This document shows, in pieces, positions 8,769 to 16,941 of a DNA stretch of 64,000 bases. A program made the translations under genes and the position numbers. Where the stretch lies: positions 2,976,001-3,040,000 of the forward strand of contig NZ_CP176580.1 in the NCBI RefSeq assembly GCF_046271865.1, written 5' to 3'. Source of the stretch: Nitrincola salilacus. Its GTDB lineage: Bacteria > Pseudomonadota > Gammaproteobacteria > Pseudomonadales > Balneatricaceae. The stretch's first letter is position 1. The number at the start of each line of letters is the position of its first letter. The notes under the pieces were generated by a model. It was not told the DNA's origin and made no database searches. It worked only from the letters and a program-made list of their open reading frames with translations.

Positions 8769-9475
8769 CAGGCATAGGCCTCCATCTCATCTCTGAGAGG
8801 AGTCAGATTTAGCTGCAGAACGGCATCTGCTGAGCCTGCCCGCTTCAGACCGCCATCAATCAGCCAGACCTGATCAGCATAACGGCGCACCCAATCCATA
8901 TCATGATGAATCACCAGCAGTGTGGCACCCTGTCGCCGCAAAAGGCTGATCTCCTGATTGATCAGCGCCTGAGCATCGGTATCCAATCCTGTCATCGGCT
9001 CATCAAGACACCAGAACAGACTGTCACGCTCAAGTGCCTGGGCAAACATGAGCCGCTGTCGCTCCCCGCCTGACAGGGAGCCCAGTTGCAGATGCCCTTT
9101 ATGCTCAAGACCTACCCTGCGCAATAGCTCAATCACACGCAGCTTGGGCTTTGTACGCCTGAACAGCTGCACAGGCAAACGCGTCAGCGTGGTGAGCATA
9201 AACTCCTCAACAGTTACCGGCAGTGCTGGTTCGAAAGCAGTCTGCTGCGGTACATAGGCCACAGGGGTTGCCTTACCCGGCCACACACAGCGGATCTCCC
9301 CCTTATGCGGCATCAAGCCCAGTACACAACGCATCAAGGAAGTTTTACCGGCACCATTGGGCCCGACAATGGCGTGCAGTTGCCCCGGTTGAAAAAGCGC
9401 GGTGACTGGTTTCAGGATCTCTACCCGCCCGAGTGTCAGCGACATGGATTGGAGCTGTATCTGAGGCCCCATCAC
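8768..9475 (-). CDS. Metal ABC transporter ATP-binding protein, ZnuC family
   Basis: ATPase subunit for the adjacent permease. The 235 residues contain Walker A (GPNGAGKTS, about 37-45), a Q-loop (YVPQQ), signature LSGGERQRL (about 134-142) and Walker B with the catalytic Glu (WCLDEPMTGLD), then the H-loop IHHDMDW. It overlaps the upstream binding-protein gene by 4 bases and the downstream permease by 1, so the components are coupled for balanced translation. Confidence 0.88.
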   Translation of the reverse strand: MMGPQIQLQSMSLTLGRVEILKPVTALFQPGQLHAIVGPNGAGKTSLMRCVLGLMPHKGEIRCVWPGKATPVAYVPQQTAFEPALPVTVEEFMLTTLTRLPVQLFRRTKPKLRVIELLRRVGLEHKGHLQLGSLSGGERQRLMFAQALERDSLFWCLDEPMTGLDTDAQALINQEISLLRRQGATLLVIHHDMDWVRRYADQVWLIDGGLKRAGSADAVLQLNLTPLRDEMEAYA

Positions 9476-10359
9476 GTTCGCTCCACTGCCTGGCTGAGCG
9501 CCATCACCAGTGTTTTCAGGTTATGCTCCATCTCGCGCATCACCAATTCAGCATCATACGCGCCATGGGTCATGTGCGAAAAATGATAGATCCGCACCCC
9601 CGTTGCCTCTTCGATCACATCGATGTAGCGATTTTCCATATCCAATTCTGTGAACAGGATGCGAATATCGGCGTCTCTGATGCGATCAATCGTGCCCTGA
9701 AGCTGCTTTGCATTTGGTTCAACACCATGTGCCGGTTCAATCACAGTGTCGACACCAATTCCAAACTCCTGCAACAGATAGCCATAGGCATTATGCGTAC
9801 TGGCAATGCGGATACCCGATAGATCCAGATCCACGATCTGCTGACGATAGCCATTTTTCATCTGCCTCAGCTCACGCCCGTAGGCAAGCGCATTGGCCTG
9901 AAAATAGTCGGCATTGTCTGAATCAAGCTGGCCCAGCTCGCGGGCAATCGTGTAGACCTGACGAATGGCAGCATCAATCGACACAAAGGTATGAGGGTTA
10001 TAATTACTGTTACCTGATCCTGATGACAACAGCGGCAGATCCCGGTTGGCGTGAATCAGCGTCAGCTCAGGCAGCTCAAGATTTTCCAGCGAATTGACAG
10101 CAAACTCATCATGTCCGATACCATTGAGTACCAGCGCATCCATCTCCAGCAAGCGTTGCAGATCTGCCGGTTGCAGCTCATAACTGTGAGGGTTGAAGCC
10201 GCTTTCGATCAACGGTAACACTCTTGCCCTGTCACCAACTATGTGACTGACATAACTGAAATAGGGATGCAGCGTAACTCCCACTACCAATGGCTTTGAG
10301 TGCAACTGCCCTGAAAAAAACAGTACGCCAGCCAGTAAAGCAAACACCCATCTGTTCAT
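9472..10359 (-). CDS. Metal-binding periplasmic protein, ZnuA/cluster A-I family
   Basis: Substrate-binding protein of the importer, 295 residues, with a signal peptide (about 1-22). Probable ligands are visible: His in NPHSYE (about residue 57), His in NPHTFV (about 129), His in STHNAYGYL and an acidic residue in FTELDMENRYID. These match the His-His-His-Asp/Glu site of zinc, manganese and ferrous-iron binding proteins. There is no His-rich flexible loop, unlike many ZnuA proteins; a short Ser/Gly/Asn segment stands in its place. It is coupled by 4-base overlaps on both sides. Confidence 0.85.
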   Translation of the reverse strand: MNRWVFALLAGVLFFSGQLHSKPLVVGVTLHPYFSYVSHIVGDRARVLPLIESGFNPHSYELQPADLQRLLEMDALVLNGIGHDEFAVNSLENLELPELTLIHANRDLPLLSSGSGNSNYNPHTFVSIDAAIRQVYTIARELGQLDSDNADYFQANALAYGRELRQMKNGYRQQIVDLDLSGIRIASTHNAYGYLLQEFGIGVDTVIEPAHGVEPNAKQLQGTIDRIRDADIRILFTELDMENRYIDVIEEATGVRIYHFSHMTHGAYDAELVMREMEHNLKTLVMALSQAVERT

Positions 10360-10919
10360 TGCAACTCCATTAAAAGCGTCCAGTGATGCTGGTCATTACA
10401 ATCTGATAAAAGCGGAGCCTGCCCGGGGTGAAACAGAATGCTTCCTCCTGCCTCTAAAACGAGCAGAAAGGCCCCCTGTTCACTCCGATCCTGTGCTTGA
10501 AAACAACCCGGCTCCACCTGCTTCCAATCGTAGGCGTCATCTGTCTGGGCGAAAGGAGAAACACCCAACGTCTGAAGCTCGTCCAGCTCAGGCCAGGGCG
10601 TACTGGAGGGTGTCATGAATCTGATCTCATCACTGGCGATCGTGAGCTCAGTCAGCAACTGGCGCTGAGCGCCATTCAACGACTCATATGGATCTGCTGG
10701 TGCCGCTCCTGCCTGCCTGAACATAATACCCAACGCTCCGGCCAGCAGAATGAGGATCACGACCAGAGTCACCCAGATAGTTTCCCTACGCCCGTTGTCC
10801 GGTTTAACCAGCTGAGTCTGTGCAGCCTGATTGTCCTGAAACGACACTCTGCTCCCTGAAAATCGGGGTGATTGATCAGCGCCCGCACTCAAGTCAGTAC
10901 TTAAGTCAGAACTCGACAT
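10356..10919 (-). CDS. Single-pass membrane protein of unknown function in metal-uptake operon
   Basis: The start at 10919 is chosen because GGAG lies about 8 bases upstream; a longer in-frame reading would run deep into the preceding gene. The 187-residue product has a Ser/Asp/Gln-rich cytoplasmic N-terminus, one transmembrane helix (about 48-67, TIWVTLVVILILLAGALG) and a roughly 115-residue periplasmic domain with two Cys. I do not recognise a family with confidence; it may belong to DUF6162, which I recall near metal importers. It overlaps the upstream gene by 14 bases and the binding-protein gene by 4, so it is an integral part of the operon. Confidence 0.75.
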   Translation of the reverse strand: MSSSDLSTDLSAGADQSPRFSGSRVSFQDNQAAQTQLVKPDNGRRETIWVTLVVILILLAGALGIMFRQAGAAPADPYESLNGAQRQLLTELTIASDEIRFMTPSSTPWPELDELQTLGVSPFAQTDDAYDWKQVEPGCFQAQDRSEQGAFLLVLEAGGSILFHPGQAPLLSDCNDQHHWTLLMELQ

Positions 10920-11205
10920 AATCGAACTCCGCAGGATCTTCATGCCCGGCATCAAACTGGATATAGAACTTCTCGTCATTCCAGTCGAACAGGACTCTTG
11001 AGTGCCTGTCGGATTCAGCCCGTGCCAGAACACTCTCATCATAGGCGTACATCACCACCTCTGAACCAATAGCGAGAGTGCCGTCACTGTAACCAACACG
11101 GCACTCGATCTGCTCACCATCACGCTCACAATCCAAGACCGGGTAGTGAGCCTGTGCCAGTGGTGCCAGTAACAAAGTTGCGACTGCAAGGTAACGTAAG
11201 TTCAT
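10906..11205 (-). CDS. Small periplasmic protein in metal-uptake operon
   Basis: The product is 99 residues from the ATG at 11205, which has a GGTGAG ribosome site; an upstream GTG at 11214 is less likely. A signal peptide (about 1-19, cut near AQAHYP) is followed by a short acidic domain with two Cys (LDCERDGEQIECRV) that could form a disulfide. No family is recognised. It sits between the DUF4198 gene and the membrane protein, and is coupled to the latter by a 14-base overlap. The high Asp/Glu content and a His near the mature N-terminus would suit a metal-handling role, but this is speculation. Confidence 0.75.
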   Translation of the reverse strand: MNLRYLAVATLLLAPLAQAHYPVLDCERDGEQIECRVGYSDGTLAIGSEVVMYAYDESVLARAESDRHSRVLFDWNDEKFYIQFDAGHEDPAEFDYVEF

Positions 11206-11228
11206 GATTCTCACCCTATGGCCTTCCT

Positions 11229-12050
11229 CTATTGAGACAGCGCTTCAAAGCTCATCAGGAAGTTAACGCCAACCTGATCCGCCAAAACACTTTCCTGATC
11301 AAGGCGCAGGTTGGCACTGAGAAGATGAGGACCTGCCAGAGTGGGAGCAAAGGAAACTGTCCCTTCAGCATCGCTGACCAGATCAGTCTGCATGCGAGAG
11401 TCACGATATGATGTTCCGAAAGGTACTACCTCAACTTCCATATCAGAGATGGGGTCGCCGTTAAAAGTGAAGCGGAACTGGGCTGCTTCACCAACAACCA
11501 CATCACTTGGATGTGTCAGTGCATGCAGCTCAAACCCTTCACCGGTAGGTTCCAGAACGGCCGTACTCGGCGCCCCCTGAGTCACATAAAAAACACTGAT
11601 ATTCTGCATCATGGTAGTCGTGACTTCGCGCGCATCGTCAGGGATCTGAGAGGCTGCTTCAATCTTGGTTGCCATCATCCGACGGCGTGTATCACGCTCA
11701 CCCACAACATAGCTGGTCATATAACGAACCGGTGTTTTCAGTTCGACCTTGTAGGTGCCCTGCTCGGCTATTTCCAGATCAAATACACTGCGGCGCTGGC
11801 CTTTATAGTAAGGTCCAATGCGGTGCCGATCATTTTCCGGCCCATAGATGCTGACGTTATCCAGACCTATCGGTTTGTCGAAACTGAACACACCATGTGA
11901 AGCCGTTGCGTCCACCGTAATCCAGAAAGACTCTTCAGTGGAAAGATTGAACTCACTCGGCAGCATCCACAGAGGGTGCGCGTTTGCAGTCGATACCATG
12001 AAACCACCGGCCAACACTGCGGCACCCATCAACATCATCCCTTTTTTCAT
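11229..12050 (-). CDS. DUF4198-family periplasmic protein
   Basis: A 273-residue exported protein with a clear signal peptide (about 1-24, ANA/HPLW). The mature protein begins HPLWMLPSEFNLS, the N-terminal pattern of the DUF4198 (NikM-like) family, with an immunoglobulin-like C-terminal half (FTFNGDPISDMEVEVVP). Members are often encoded beside TonB-dependent receptors and metal importers. The N-terminal His after cleavage could bind metal, as in related metal-handling proteins. It starts 2 bases after the DUF2271 gene ends. The exact role in uptake is not established. Confidence 0.78.
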   Translation of the reverse strand: MKKGMMLMGAAVLAGGFMVSTANAHPLWMLPSEFNLSTEESFWITVDATASHGVFSFDKPIGLDNVSIYGPENDRHRIGPYYKGQRRSVFDLEIAEQGTYKVELKTPVRYMTSYVVGERDTRRRMMATKIEAASQIPDDAREVTTTMMQNISVFYVTQGAPSTAVLEPTGEGFELHALTHPSDVVVGEAAQFRFTFNGDPISDMEVEVVPFGTSYRDSRMQTDLVSDAEGTVSFAPTLAGPHLLSANLRLDQESVLADQVGVNFLMSFEALSQ

Positions 12051-12052
12051 CT

Positions 12053-12574
12053 TTACTCTCCTGATTTGCTTTTTACTGAAATTTCAATCTCACCCAGCTC
12101 TTCCTGAGGTGCTGTGATCAGATGCTGCTCTTCATCATTCAGTGTGATCTCCTGCCTGACCAGGCTTCGACCACCATGCTCTCTAGCTGCCTCGACATTC
12201 ACGACATAGGTTCCGGGAGCTACCGCATTACCCGCAGCATCCATACCGTTCCATGACAGGCTGTAGCGCCCTGGCTTGCGGGTTGCACCTGACACCGAAT
12301 CAAGGTCACCCTGATCATATCGACCAGCCTTACGCCACCAGCGACGCATATCCTTGAGCCAGTCCGGCTCTTTGCTCCAGACTGCCAGCGTGGCCACCAC
12401 ATCATCGTTTGCATCCTCAATCCAGACAGACACATAAGGCCGATAGGAGTTGTTTGGGATCTCGGGAAGGGTTACTGCTATCTCTACAGGCTGGGCTTGC
12501 ACCAGGGCGCTATTCATCAGCGCTGCCCCCACTAAAGCCATACCCAATACTGCTATCCGTCGCTTCATCGCCAT
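12053..12574 (-). CDS. DUF2271-family periplasmic protein, first gene of metal-uptake operon
   Basis: A 173-residue exported protein (signal peptide about 1-27). It contains the DUF2271 pattern: RPYVSVWIEDANDDVV, a central W-rich segment (WSKEPDWLKDMRRWWRKAG) and a FlgD-like PGRYSLSWNGMDAAGN loop. The ATG at 12574 has GGGAG four bases away. A Fur-box-like sequence lies just upstream (12590-12608), marking this as the first gene of the eight-gene operon down to 7057. Family members are commonly found next to DUF4198 proteins and TonB receptors; their biochemical role is unknown. Confidence 0.78.
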   Translation of the reverse strand: MAMKRRIAVLGMALVGAALMNSALVQAQPVEIAVTLPEIPNNSYRPYVSVWIEDANDDVVATLAVWSKEPDWLKDMRRWWRKAGRYDQGDLDSVSGATRKPGRYSLSWNGMDAAGNAVAPGTYVVNVEAAREHGGRSLVRQEITLNDEEQHLITAPQEELGEIEISVKSKSGE

Positions 12575-12589
12575 TTCGCTCCCAAAAAA

Positions 12590-12608
12590 TCAAATGATAA
12601 TGATTTAT
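12590..12608 (-). promoter_or_regulatory. Fur-box-like operator before the DUF2271 operon
   Basis: The sequence around ATGATAATGATTTAT matches 12 of 19 positions of the classical GATAATGATAATCATTATC Fur consensus, with the full GATAAT core. It lies 16 bases upstream of the first gene of the operon. AT-rich sequence follows to 12640, suitable for a promoter. Confidence 0.55.
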
Positions 12609-12649
12609 ATCTGTATTTGAATTTATATTTTGTTAAGTTTCGTTAACAG

Positions 12650-12676
12650 GGTGGAGGGAGATACTCCCCATCCACC
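12650..12676. terminator. Hairpin after the TonB-dependent receptor gene
   Basis: Stem GGTGGA/TCCACC, then GGGAG/CTCCC with a two-base bulge and a three-base loop, between the receptor stop codon and the next operon. There is no T-run on the minus strand, so it may be an attenuating hairpin rather than a Rho-independent terminator. Confidence 0.35.
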
Positions 12677-12702
12677 AACGGGTTATCGGATACCGTTCGC
12701 CA

Positions 12703-15078
12703 TTAGAAAGAGAGGTTCAAGCTCAACCAGAGATTGCGAGACTTGGCCTTGATGTTGTAATCATCCCGGTAATTGGCCGTGTAGGTGTCATCATCATTCT
12801 GGGTAAAGCTGGTCCGATAGCTGGTGAAATCACGATTCAGCAGGTTGTTGACGCGCGCTCTGAATGTCAGATTCTTGCTGATCTGATAGGAGCCACCCAG
12901 ATTCAGCACCTGGAAGTCTTTGTAATGAAGTGCCTGATCCGTATCTGAATCCCAGCCACGATAGCGACGTGAGCGCGCTTCCATACTCAGATAAAGTTTC
13001 AGATCCTGACTCACCCGCCAGTCCAGCGTAGTGTTCAGCATATGCTTCGCTGTTCCGGTCAAAGGCTGACCAGCCTGCAGACCACTCTTCTGCTCGGAAT
13101 CGGTATAGGTGTAGTTACCACGCAACGCCAGTGAAGGTGTCAGCTGATAACGCCCCGCCAGCTCAATCCCGTGAATATCAGCCCGATCAATATTGTAGCG
13201 TTGGCGGAAGGAGGTATAACCGAGATCAGCCCAGCCAGCACCGATATCAACACAAGGCTCACCAGCAGAGGCAACTTCACAATTGGGAACATTCTCACCA
13301 TTGGCGATCTTGTCTTCAAAACGGTTGGCAAACACAGTGGCATTGAAGTTATGCCCTGCCGGGTGGGTGTAATAGACTGCCACCTCGCCATTAACACTGG
13401 TTTCAGGTTGCAAATCGGGGGTGCCTACAAACGGACTGACTCCCTGCCCACCAAAGCCGGTAATCCCAGGAAATAGATCACTGGTTTTTGGTGTTTTATA
13501 GCCCGTACTGATCCCTCCTTTCAGCGTCCAGTCAGGGGTCATGTTCCAGACACTGTAGATACGTGGGCTGAGCTGCCCACCAAAGATATTGTGGTCGTCG
13601 TAACGCAGACCACCTGTCAGCGTGACGTCCTGTACCACCTCCCAGTTATCTTCAAGGAACAGCGCCCACTGGCGATGCGGTTGCACGGTGCCTGAACGGA
13701 AGCCATCTCCGTACATGCCAAACACGCCATCCTCCATCTCGGCATCAATATACTGTCCGCCAAAGATCAACCAGTGGCTGTCCAGCGCGATATCGAATTT
13801 GGCATCCAGCGTGTTCTGGCGAGTTTCCATGATGCGTTGCTGACGCGGAAGAAATGCGCGGAATTGTTCAAGTTCTTCAGGCGATAACAGCCCCTCAATC
13901 AGAGCCAGTTTGCGCGCCTCATCATGATTATTGTTGGTACCCATCTGAGCTGGCGAGCAACCTGCCGACGCACCGGCACCCACACAGGCAGAATCCCAGA
14001 TCGACTGCAGTTCATCACGCTCTTCCACGGTCAAGGGCAGGGATCGACCCTCATTGCTGGTTGTGACATGAGAGAAACCTATCTGGCTGTTCAAGCGACC
14101 CCAGTCACCATGGTGGGTCAACGACCACTGATCGCGATTGAACTTCTGATCTGCGAAGTAACCCACTCGCGGCTGAACAATGCCATTATTGGAAGCGCGC
14201 CACAGTGTACCGAAATTATCCACCGTACCTACCTGACTGCCATTGTTATCATAGGTCTGGCGTGAGGTTTCGGCATCAAAAACAATATCGTGATTCTCAT
14301 GTGGCCGATAACTCAGGCGGATGCCACCGTTCCAGTTGTCGTTGTCCACGGTTCTGCCACCGCTGCCGAAACCCAATGAGCGATCATGTACAACACCGGA
14401 CGGATCAGTGACGGAAGCATAGGTCGGGCTGGACGCATCGCGCTCATAGTAACTACCGCGGATACCAAGACCCAGAACACCAGGCATCAAGGGGCCAGTA
14501 ACACTGAAGTCAGTGGTTCTGTCATTACCAAAATCAGAGTTCTCTTCCAGTGTCTGACTGTGTGTCAGCGATCCGGACCATTTATCCGTAATACGTTTGG
14601 TGATGATATTGATCACACCACCGATGGCATCAGCCCCATACAGCGTCGCCATCGGACCACGGATCACCTCAATACGCTCAATCGTATCCAGTGGTGGGAT
14701 ATGGTTGAACTGGTTACCACCGAAAGAGTTAGGATAGAGTTCACCGACGTTATTCTGCCTGCGCCCGTCAATCAGAATCAGCGTATAGTCTGCGCCCATA
14801 CCACGGATACTGATGGTGCCCTGTCCGGTTTTGTCTGTCGTTTCTCCGACATCCACCCCTTCTATATCTCTGACTGCATCCAGCAATGTCATGTAGGGTT
14901 TTGATGCAATCTCTTCCTGAGATATAACCGTAATACTCGCTGGCGCATCCGTAATCTTCTGCTCAAAACCCGATGCGCTGACAACCAGACTGTCCAGTCG
15001 GACATCCTGATCAGCATAAGCCATCGGGATTGCAGCAGAAATTGCGACCGCAAGTGCGCGCATAGGGGTGTTATTCAC
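12703..15078 (-). CDS. TonB-dependent outer-membrane receptor
   Basis: A gated beta-barrel for uptake of a metal chelate. The GTG at 15078 is chosen: GAGGAG lies about 8 bases upstream, and a signal peptide follows (MRALAVAISAAIPMAYA). The product has 791 residues. A TonB-box region (SLVVSASGFEQ) and the plug (ITDAPASITVISQEEI, RGMGADYTLILIDGRRQ, IEVIRGPMATLYGADAIGG; about 35-160) are followed by the barrel. The barrel ends in the canonical terminal Phe (LSLNLSF). The plug resembles FepA/CirA-type siderophore receptors. It is transcribed toward the DUF2271-ABC operon, and a Fur-box-like site lies in its promoter region. The substrate is probably an iron chelate or another metal complex. Confidence 0.9.
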   Translation of the reverse strand: MNNTPMRALAVAISAAIPMAYADQDVRLDSLVVSASGFEQKITDAPASITVISQEEIASKPYMTLLDAVRDIEGVDVGETTDKTGQGTISIRGMGADYTLILIDGRRQNNVGELYPNSFGGNQFNHIPPLDTIERIEVIRGPMATLYGADAIGGVINIITKRITDKWSGSLTHSQTLEENSDFGNDRTTDFSVTGPLMPGVLGLGIRGSYYERDASSPTYASVTDPSGVVHDRSLGFGSGGRTVDNDNWNGGIRLSYRPHENHDIVFDAETSRQTYDNNGSQVGTVDNFGTLWRASNNGIVQPRVGYFADQKFNRDQWSLTHHGDWGRLNSQIGFSHVTTSNEGRSLPLTVEERDELQSIWDSACVGAGASAGCSPAQMGTNNNHDEARKLALIEGLLSPEELEQFRAFLPRQQRIMETRQNTLDAKFDIALDSHWLIFGGQYIDAEMEDGVFGMYGDGFRSGTVQPHRQWALFLEDNWEVVQDVTLTGGLRYDDHNIFGGQLSPRIYSVWNMTPDWTLKGGISTGYKTPKTSDLFPGITGFGGQGVSPFVGTPDLQPETSVNGEVAVYYTHPAGHNFNATVFANRFEDKIANGENVPNCEVASAGEPCVDIGAGWADLGYTSFRQRYNIDRADIHGIELAGRYQLTPSLALRGNYTYTDSEQKSGLQAGQPLTGTAKHMLNTTLDWRVSQDLKLYLSMEARSRRYRGWDSDTDQALHYKDFQVLNLGGSYQISKNLTFRARVNNLLNRDFTSYRTSFTQNDDDTYTANYRDDYNIKAKSRNLWLSLNLSF

Positions 15079-15170
15079 AGCGGACTCCTCTCGTACTCCT
15101 CGCTGCACGCGAACGTGACAGCAAGCGTTTGAATAGGTTCCGAAGTCTAAAGCAAGACAATCTTACGATC

Positions 15171-15189
15171 AATGATGATAATCGTTTTT
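15171..15189 (-). promoter_or_regulatory. Fur-box-like operator before the TonB-dependent receptor
   Basis: AATGATGATAATCGTTTTT matches 14 of 19 positions of the classical Fur consensus. It lies about 92 bases upstream of the receptor start in an AT-rich stretch. The rest of 15190-15425 has no gene that I can see; it separates the receptor from the tRNA array. Confidence 0.65.
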
Positions 15190-15425
15190 ATTTACATAAA
15201 GATTAATATAAAAATTATATGAGATAAGCGGCTGATCATTAACCGAAGACCAGAATAGTAATCAGCAACTGAAAATGCGATTAGTGCAGGACCTGAAAGG
15301 GAGGCTGGGAAAATTTGTGCACAGAAGACTGCTCAGAAAGCAAAAGAGATCAACGTAACGACGCATCTCAAGACAAACGAAATAGATAGATAACTGATGA
15401 ATAAGACCACTGAGGTCTGAGATGA

Positions 15426-15502
15426 TGGCGGAACGGACGGGACTCGAACCCGCGACCCCCTGCGTGACAGGCAGGTATTCTAACCAACTGAACTACCGCT
15501 CC
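15426..15502 (-). tRNA. tRNA-Asp (GTC)
   Basis: 77 bases including encoded CCA. The acceptor starts GGAGCGGTAGTTCAG, the anticodon loop is CTGTCAC with anticodon GTC, and the T arm is GGGTTCGAGTCCC. It is the last of five tRNA genes on the minus strand. It differs from the other two Asp copies by a compensated acceptor-stem pair (GGAGCGG/CCGTTCC against GGAGTGG/CCATTCC). Confidence 0.95.
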
Positions 15503-15526
15503 GGATAACACTCTGAGTCATGCAAG

Positions 15527-15602
15527 TGGTGGGCGAAGAGGGGTTCGAACCCCCGACCCTCTGCTTGTAAGGCAGACGCTCTCCCAACTGAGCTATTCGC
15601 CC
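15527..15602 (-). tRNA. tRNA-Val (TAC)
   Basis: 76 bases including encoded CCA. The 5' end is GGGCGAATAGCTCAG, the anticodon TAC sits in the loop CTTACAA, and the T arm is GGGTTCGAACCCC. It is identical over the visible tRNA to the copy at 15826-15901. Confidence 0.95.
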
Positions 15603-15688
15603 ACTTGCCGACTCGGCACAAACAGCATGGCTGCCTGTTTTATTCTTTCACTTGTTGCACATTCACTTATGCAGACTGGCTGCTTAAG

Positions 15689-15765
15689 TGGCGGAATGGA
15701 CGGGACTCGAACCCGCGACCCCCTGCGTGACAGGCAGGTATTCTAACCAACTGAACTACCACTCC
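15689..15765 (-). tRNA. tRNA-Asp (GTC)
   Basis: 77 bases including encoded CCA, starting GGAGTGGTAGTTCAG, anticodon GTC. It is the same as the copy at 15986-16062. Third gene of the five-gene array in transcription order. Confidence 0.95.
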
Positions 15766-15825
15766 GAACTGCATTACTACTTACAACATGTCACTGTGTT
15801 GTTTCTGTCATGTCACTACGCGTTA

Positions 15826-15901
15826 TGGTGGGCGAAGAGGGGTTCGAACCCCCGACCCTCTGCTTGTAAGGCAGACGCTCTCCCAACTGAGCTATTCGCC
15901 C
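15826..15901 (-). tRNA. tRNA-Val (TAC)
   Basis: 76 bases including encoded CCA, anticodon TAC. Second gene in transcription order, between two Asp copies. The spacers on either side differ from one another, so the array is not a very recent exact duplication. Confidence 0.95.
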
Positions 15902-15985
15902 GTAACGCGTGCCATTATACAGCCTTGACCAGAGGTTTTCAGCTGCCTGACCTGAATTTTTTTTCAGATCGCTTTCAATTTCAAG

Positions 15986-16062
15986 TGGCGGAATGGACGG
16001 GACTCGAACCCGCGACCCCCTGCGTGACAGGCAGGTATTCTAACCAACTGAACTACCACTCC
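15986..16062 (-). tRNA. tRNA-Asp (GTC)
   Basis: 77 bases including encoded CCA, anticodon GTC. First gene of the array in transcription order, so the promoter of the Asp-Val-Asp-Val-Asp transcript should lie in 16063-16130. Confidence 0.95.
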
Positions 16063-16358
16063 AACTTGTCATTTCGTCGCCGTTTGCTTGGCTTGCATCC
16101 GTTAACGAGGTGCGAATTTTAATGAGTTCACCTGAAAAGTCAAACCTTTATGGTAATTTTTTTCAGATGCCTGCTTCGCATCATCACCCTCTCGCGCTTC
16201 TCAATCAGATGAGGCGCGCAATAATAGCGGATCATTTCCGGCTTTTACAGCCCCTCTCGCAACTTTATTTAACTGAACCACTCTATCTGGAGTTAAAGGG
16301 CCAGGCTGGCGTATCATGCTGGCTGATTAAAGTTTCATACAGAGGATCATCAATCGCC

Positions 16359-16937
16359 ATGAGTGTAGCATCTGCCCAGCGCACAACTGAGTCGCTGGAT
16401 CGATTTATCACACGACTCGAAGAACTCAGCCAGACCGCTGGCTGGCCCGAGATAGATTATGACCCGAAGTGGCCCAGCTCCTGCCATTTGGCCGAGGTAA
16501 AAACCGGTGAGTCGGTCAGGTGGAGGCCCGTTCGTCAAACGCCAACCACTGATATGTTTGAACGGCTGGCGCTGGCGCTGGAAACAACCATCCACCCGGA
16601 TCTTATCGCCTTTTACAGCCGCTACTGGTCAGACCCGCTGCCCGCCCGCACAGATGAAGGCGAACTTTCCCTCCTGCAAGCATGGAATCCTGAAGATATG
16701 GAGCGACTGCGCAGCAACCTGATTGGCCACGCACTGGCCAAGCAGAAACAGAAACAACCCTTATCGCTGTTTTTCGCCTGCTCGTTGCCGGATGGTGAAT
16801 ACATCATGACCATCAATAATAGTGATGGTACGGTATGGGTAGAAACACCCGGCAAACCACCTATACGTCAACTGGCTTCATCTCTGGCTGAGTTTATCGA
16901 TACGCTTACCCCTCTGCCCGCTGATTATCTGGAGTAA
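16359..16937 (+). CDS. syd: SecY-interacting protein Syd
   Basis: Syd is a cytoplasmic-face protein that binds SecY and is thought to check translocon integrity. The frame is open from 16110, but only the part from 16359 resembles Syd. That ATG gives 192 residues, close to the 181 of E. coli Syd, and an AGAGGA lies upstream, though somewhat far (about 12 bases). Family features are TIHPDLIAFYSRYW, LSLLQAWNPEDMERLRSNLIGH and the C-terminal LASSLAEFIDTLTPLP. The 296 bases before it (16063-16358) hold no recognised gene; they probably carry the promoters for syd and the tRNA array. It is followed 4 bases later by the yajG-like gene. Confidence 0.85.
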   Translation: MSVASAQRTTESLDRFITRLEELSQTAGWPEIDYDPKWPSSCHLAEVKTGESVRWRPVRQTPTTDMFERLALALETTIHPDLIAFYSRYWSDPLPARTDEGELSLLQAWNPEDMERLRSNLIGHALAKQKQKQPLSLFFACSLPDGEYIMTINNSDGTVWVETPGKPPIRQLASSLAEFIDTLTPLPADYLE

Positions 16938-16941
16938 TCTG

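Noticed and set aside
15688..16122. Open frame with TGLEPATPCVTGRYSNQLNY-like repeats
   Set aside because: It reads antisense across the tRNA-Asp and tRNA-Val genes; such translations are a well-known false protein.
16110..16358. In-frame 83-codon extension of syd
   Set aside because: It has no likeness to Syd and would make the protein far longer than the family; the ATG at 16359 gives normal length. A domain addition cannot be fully excluded.
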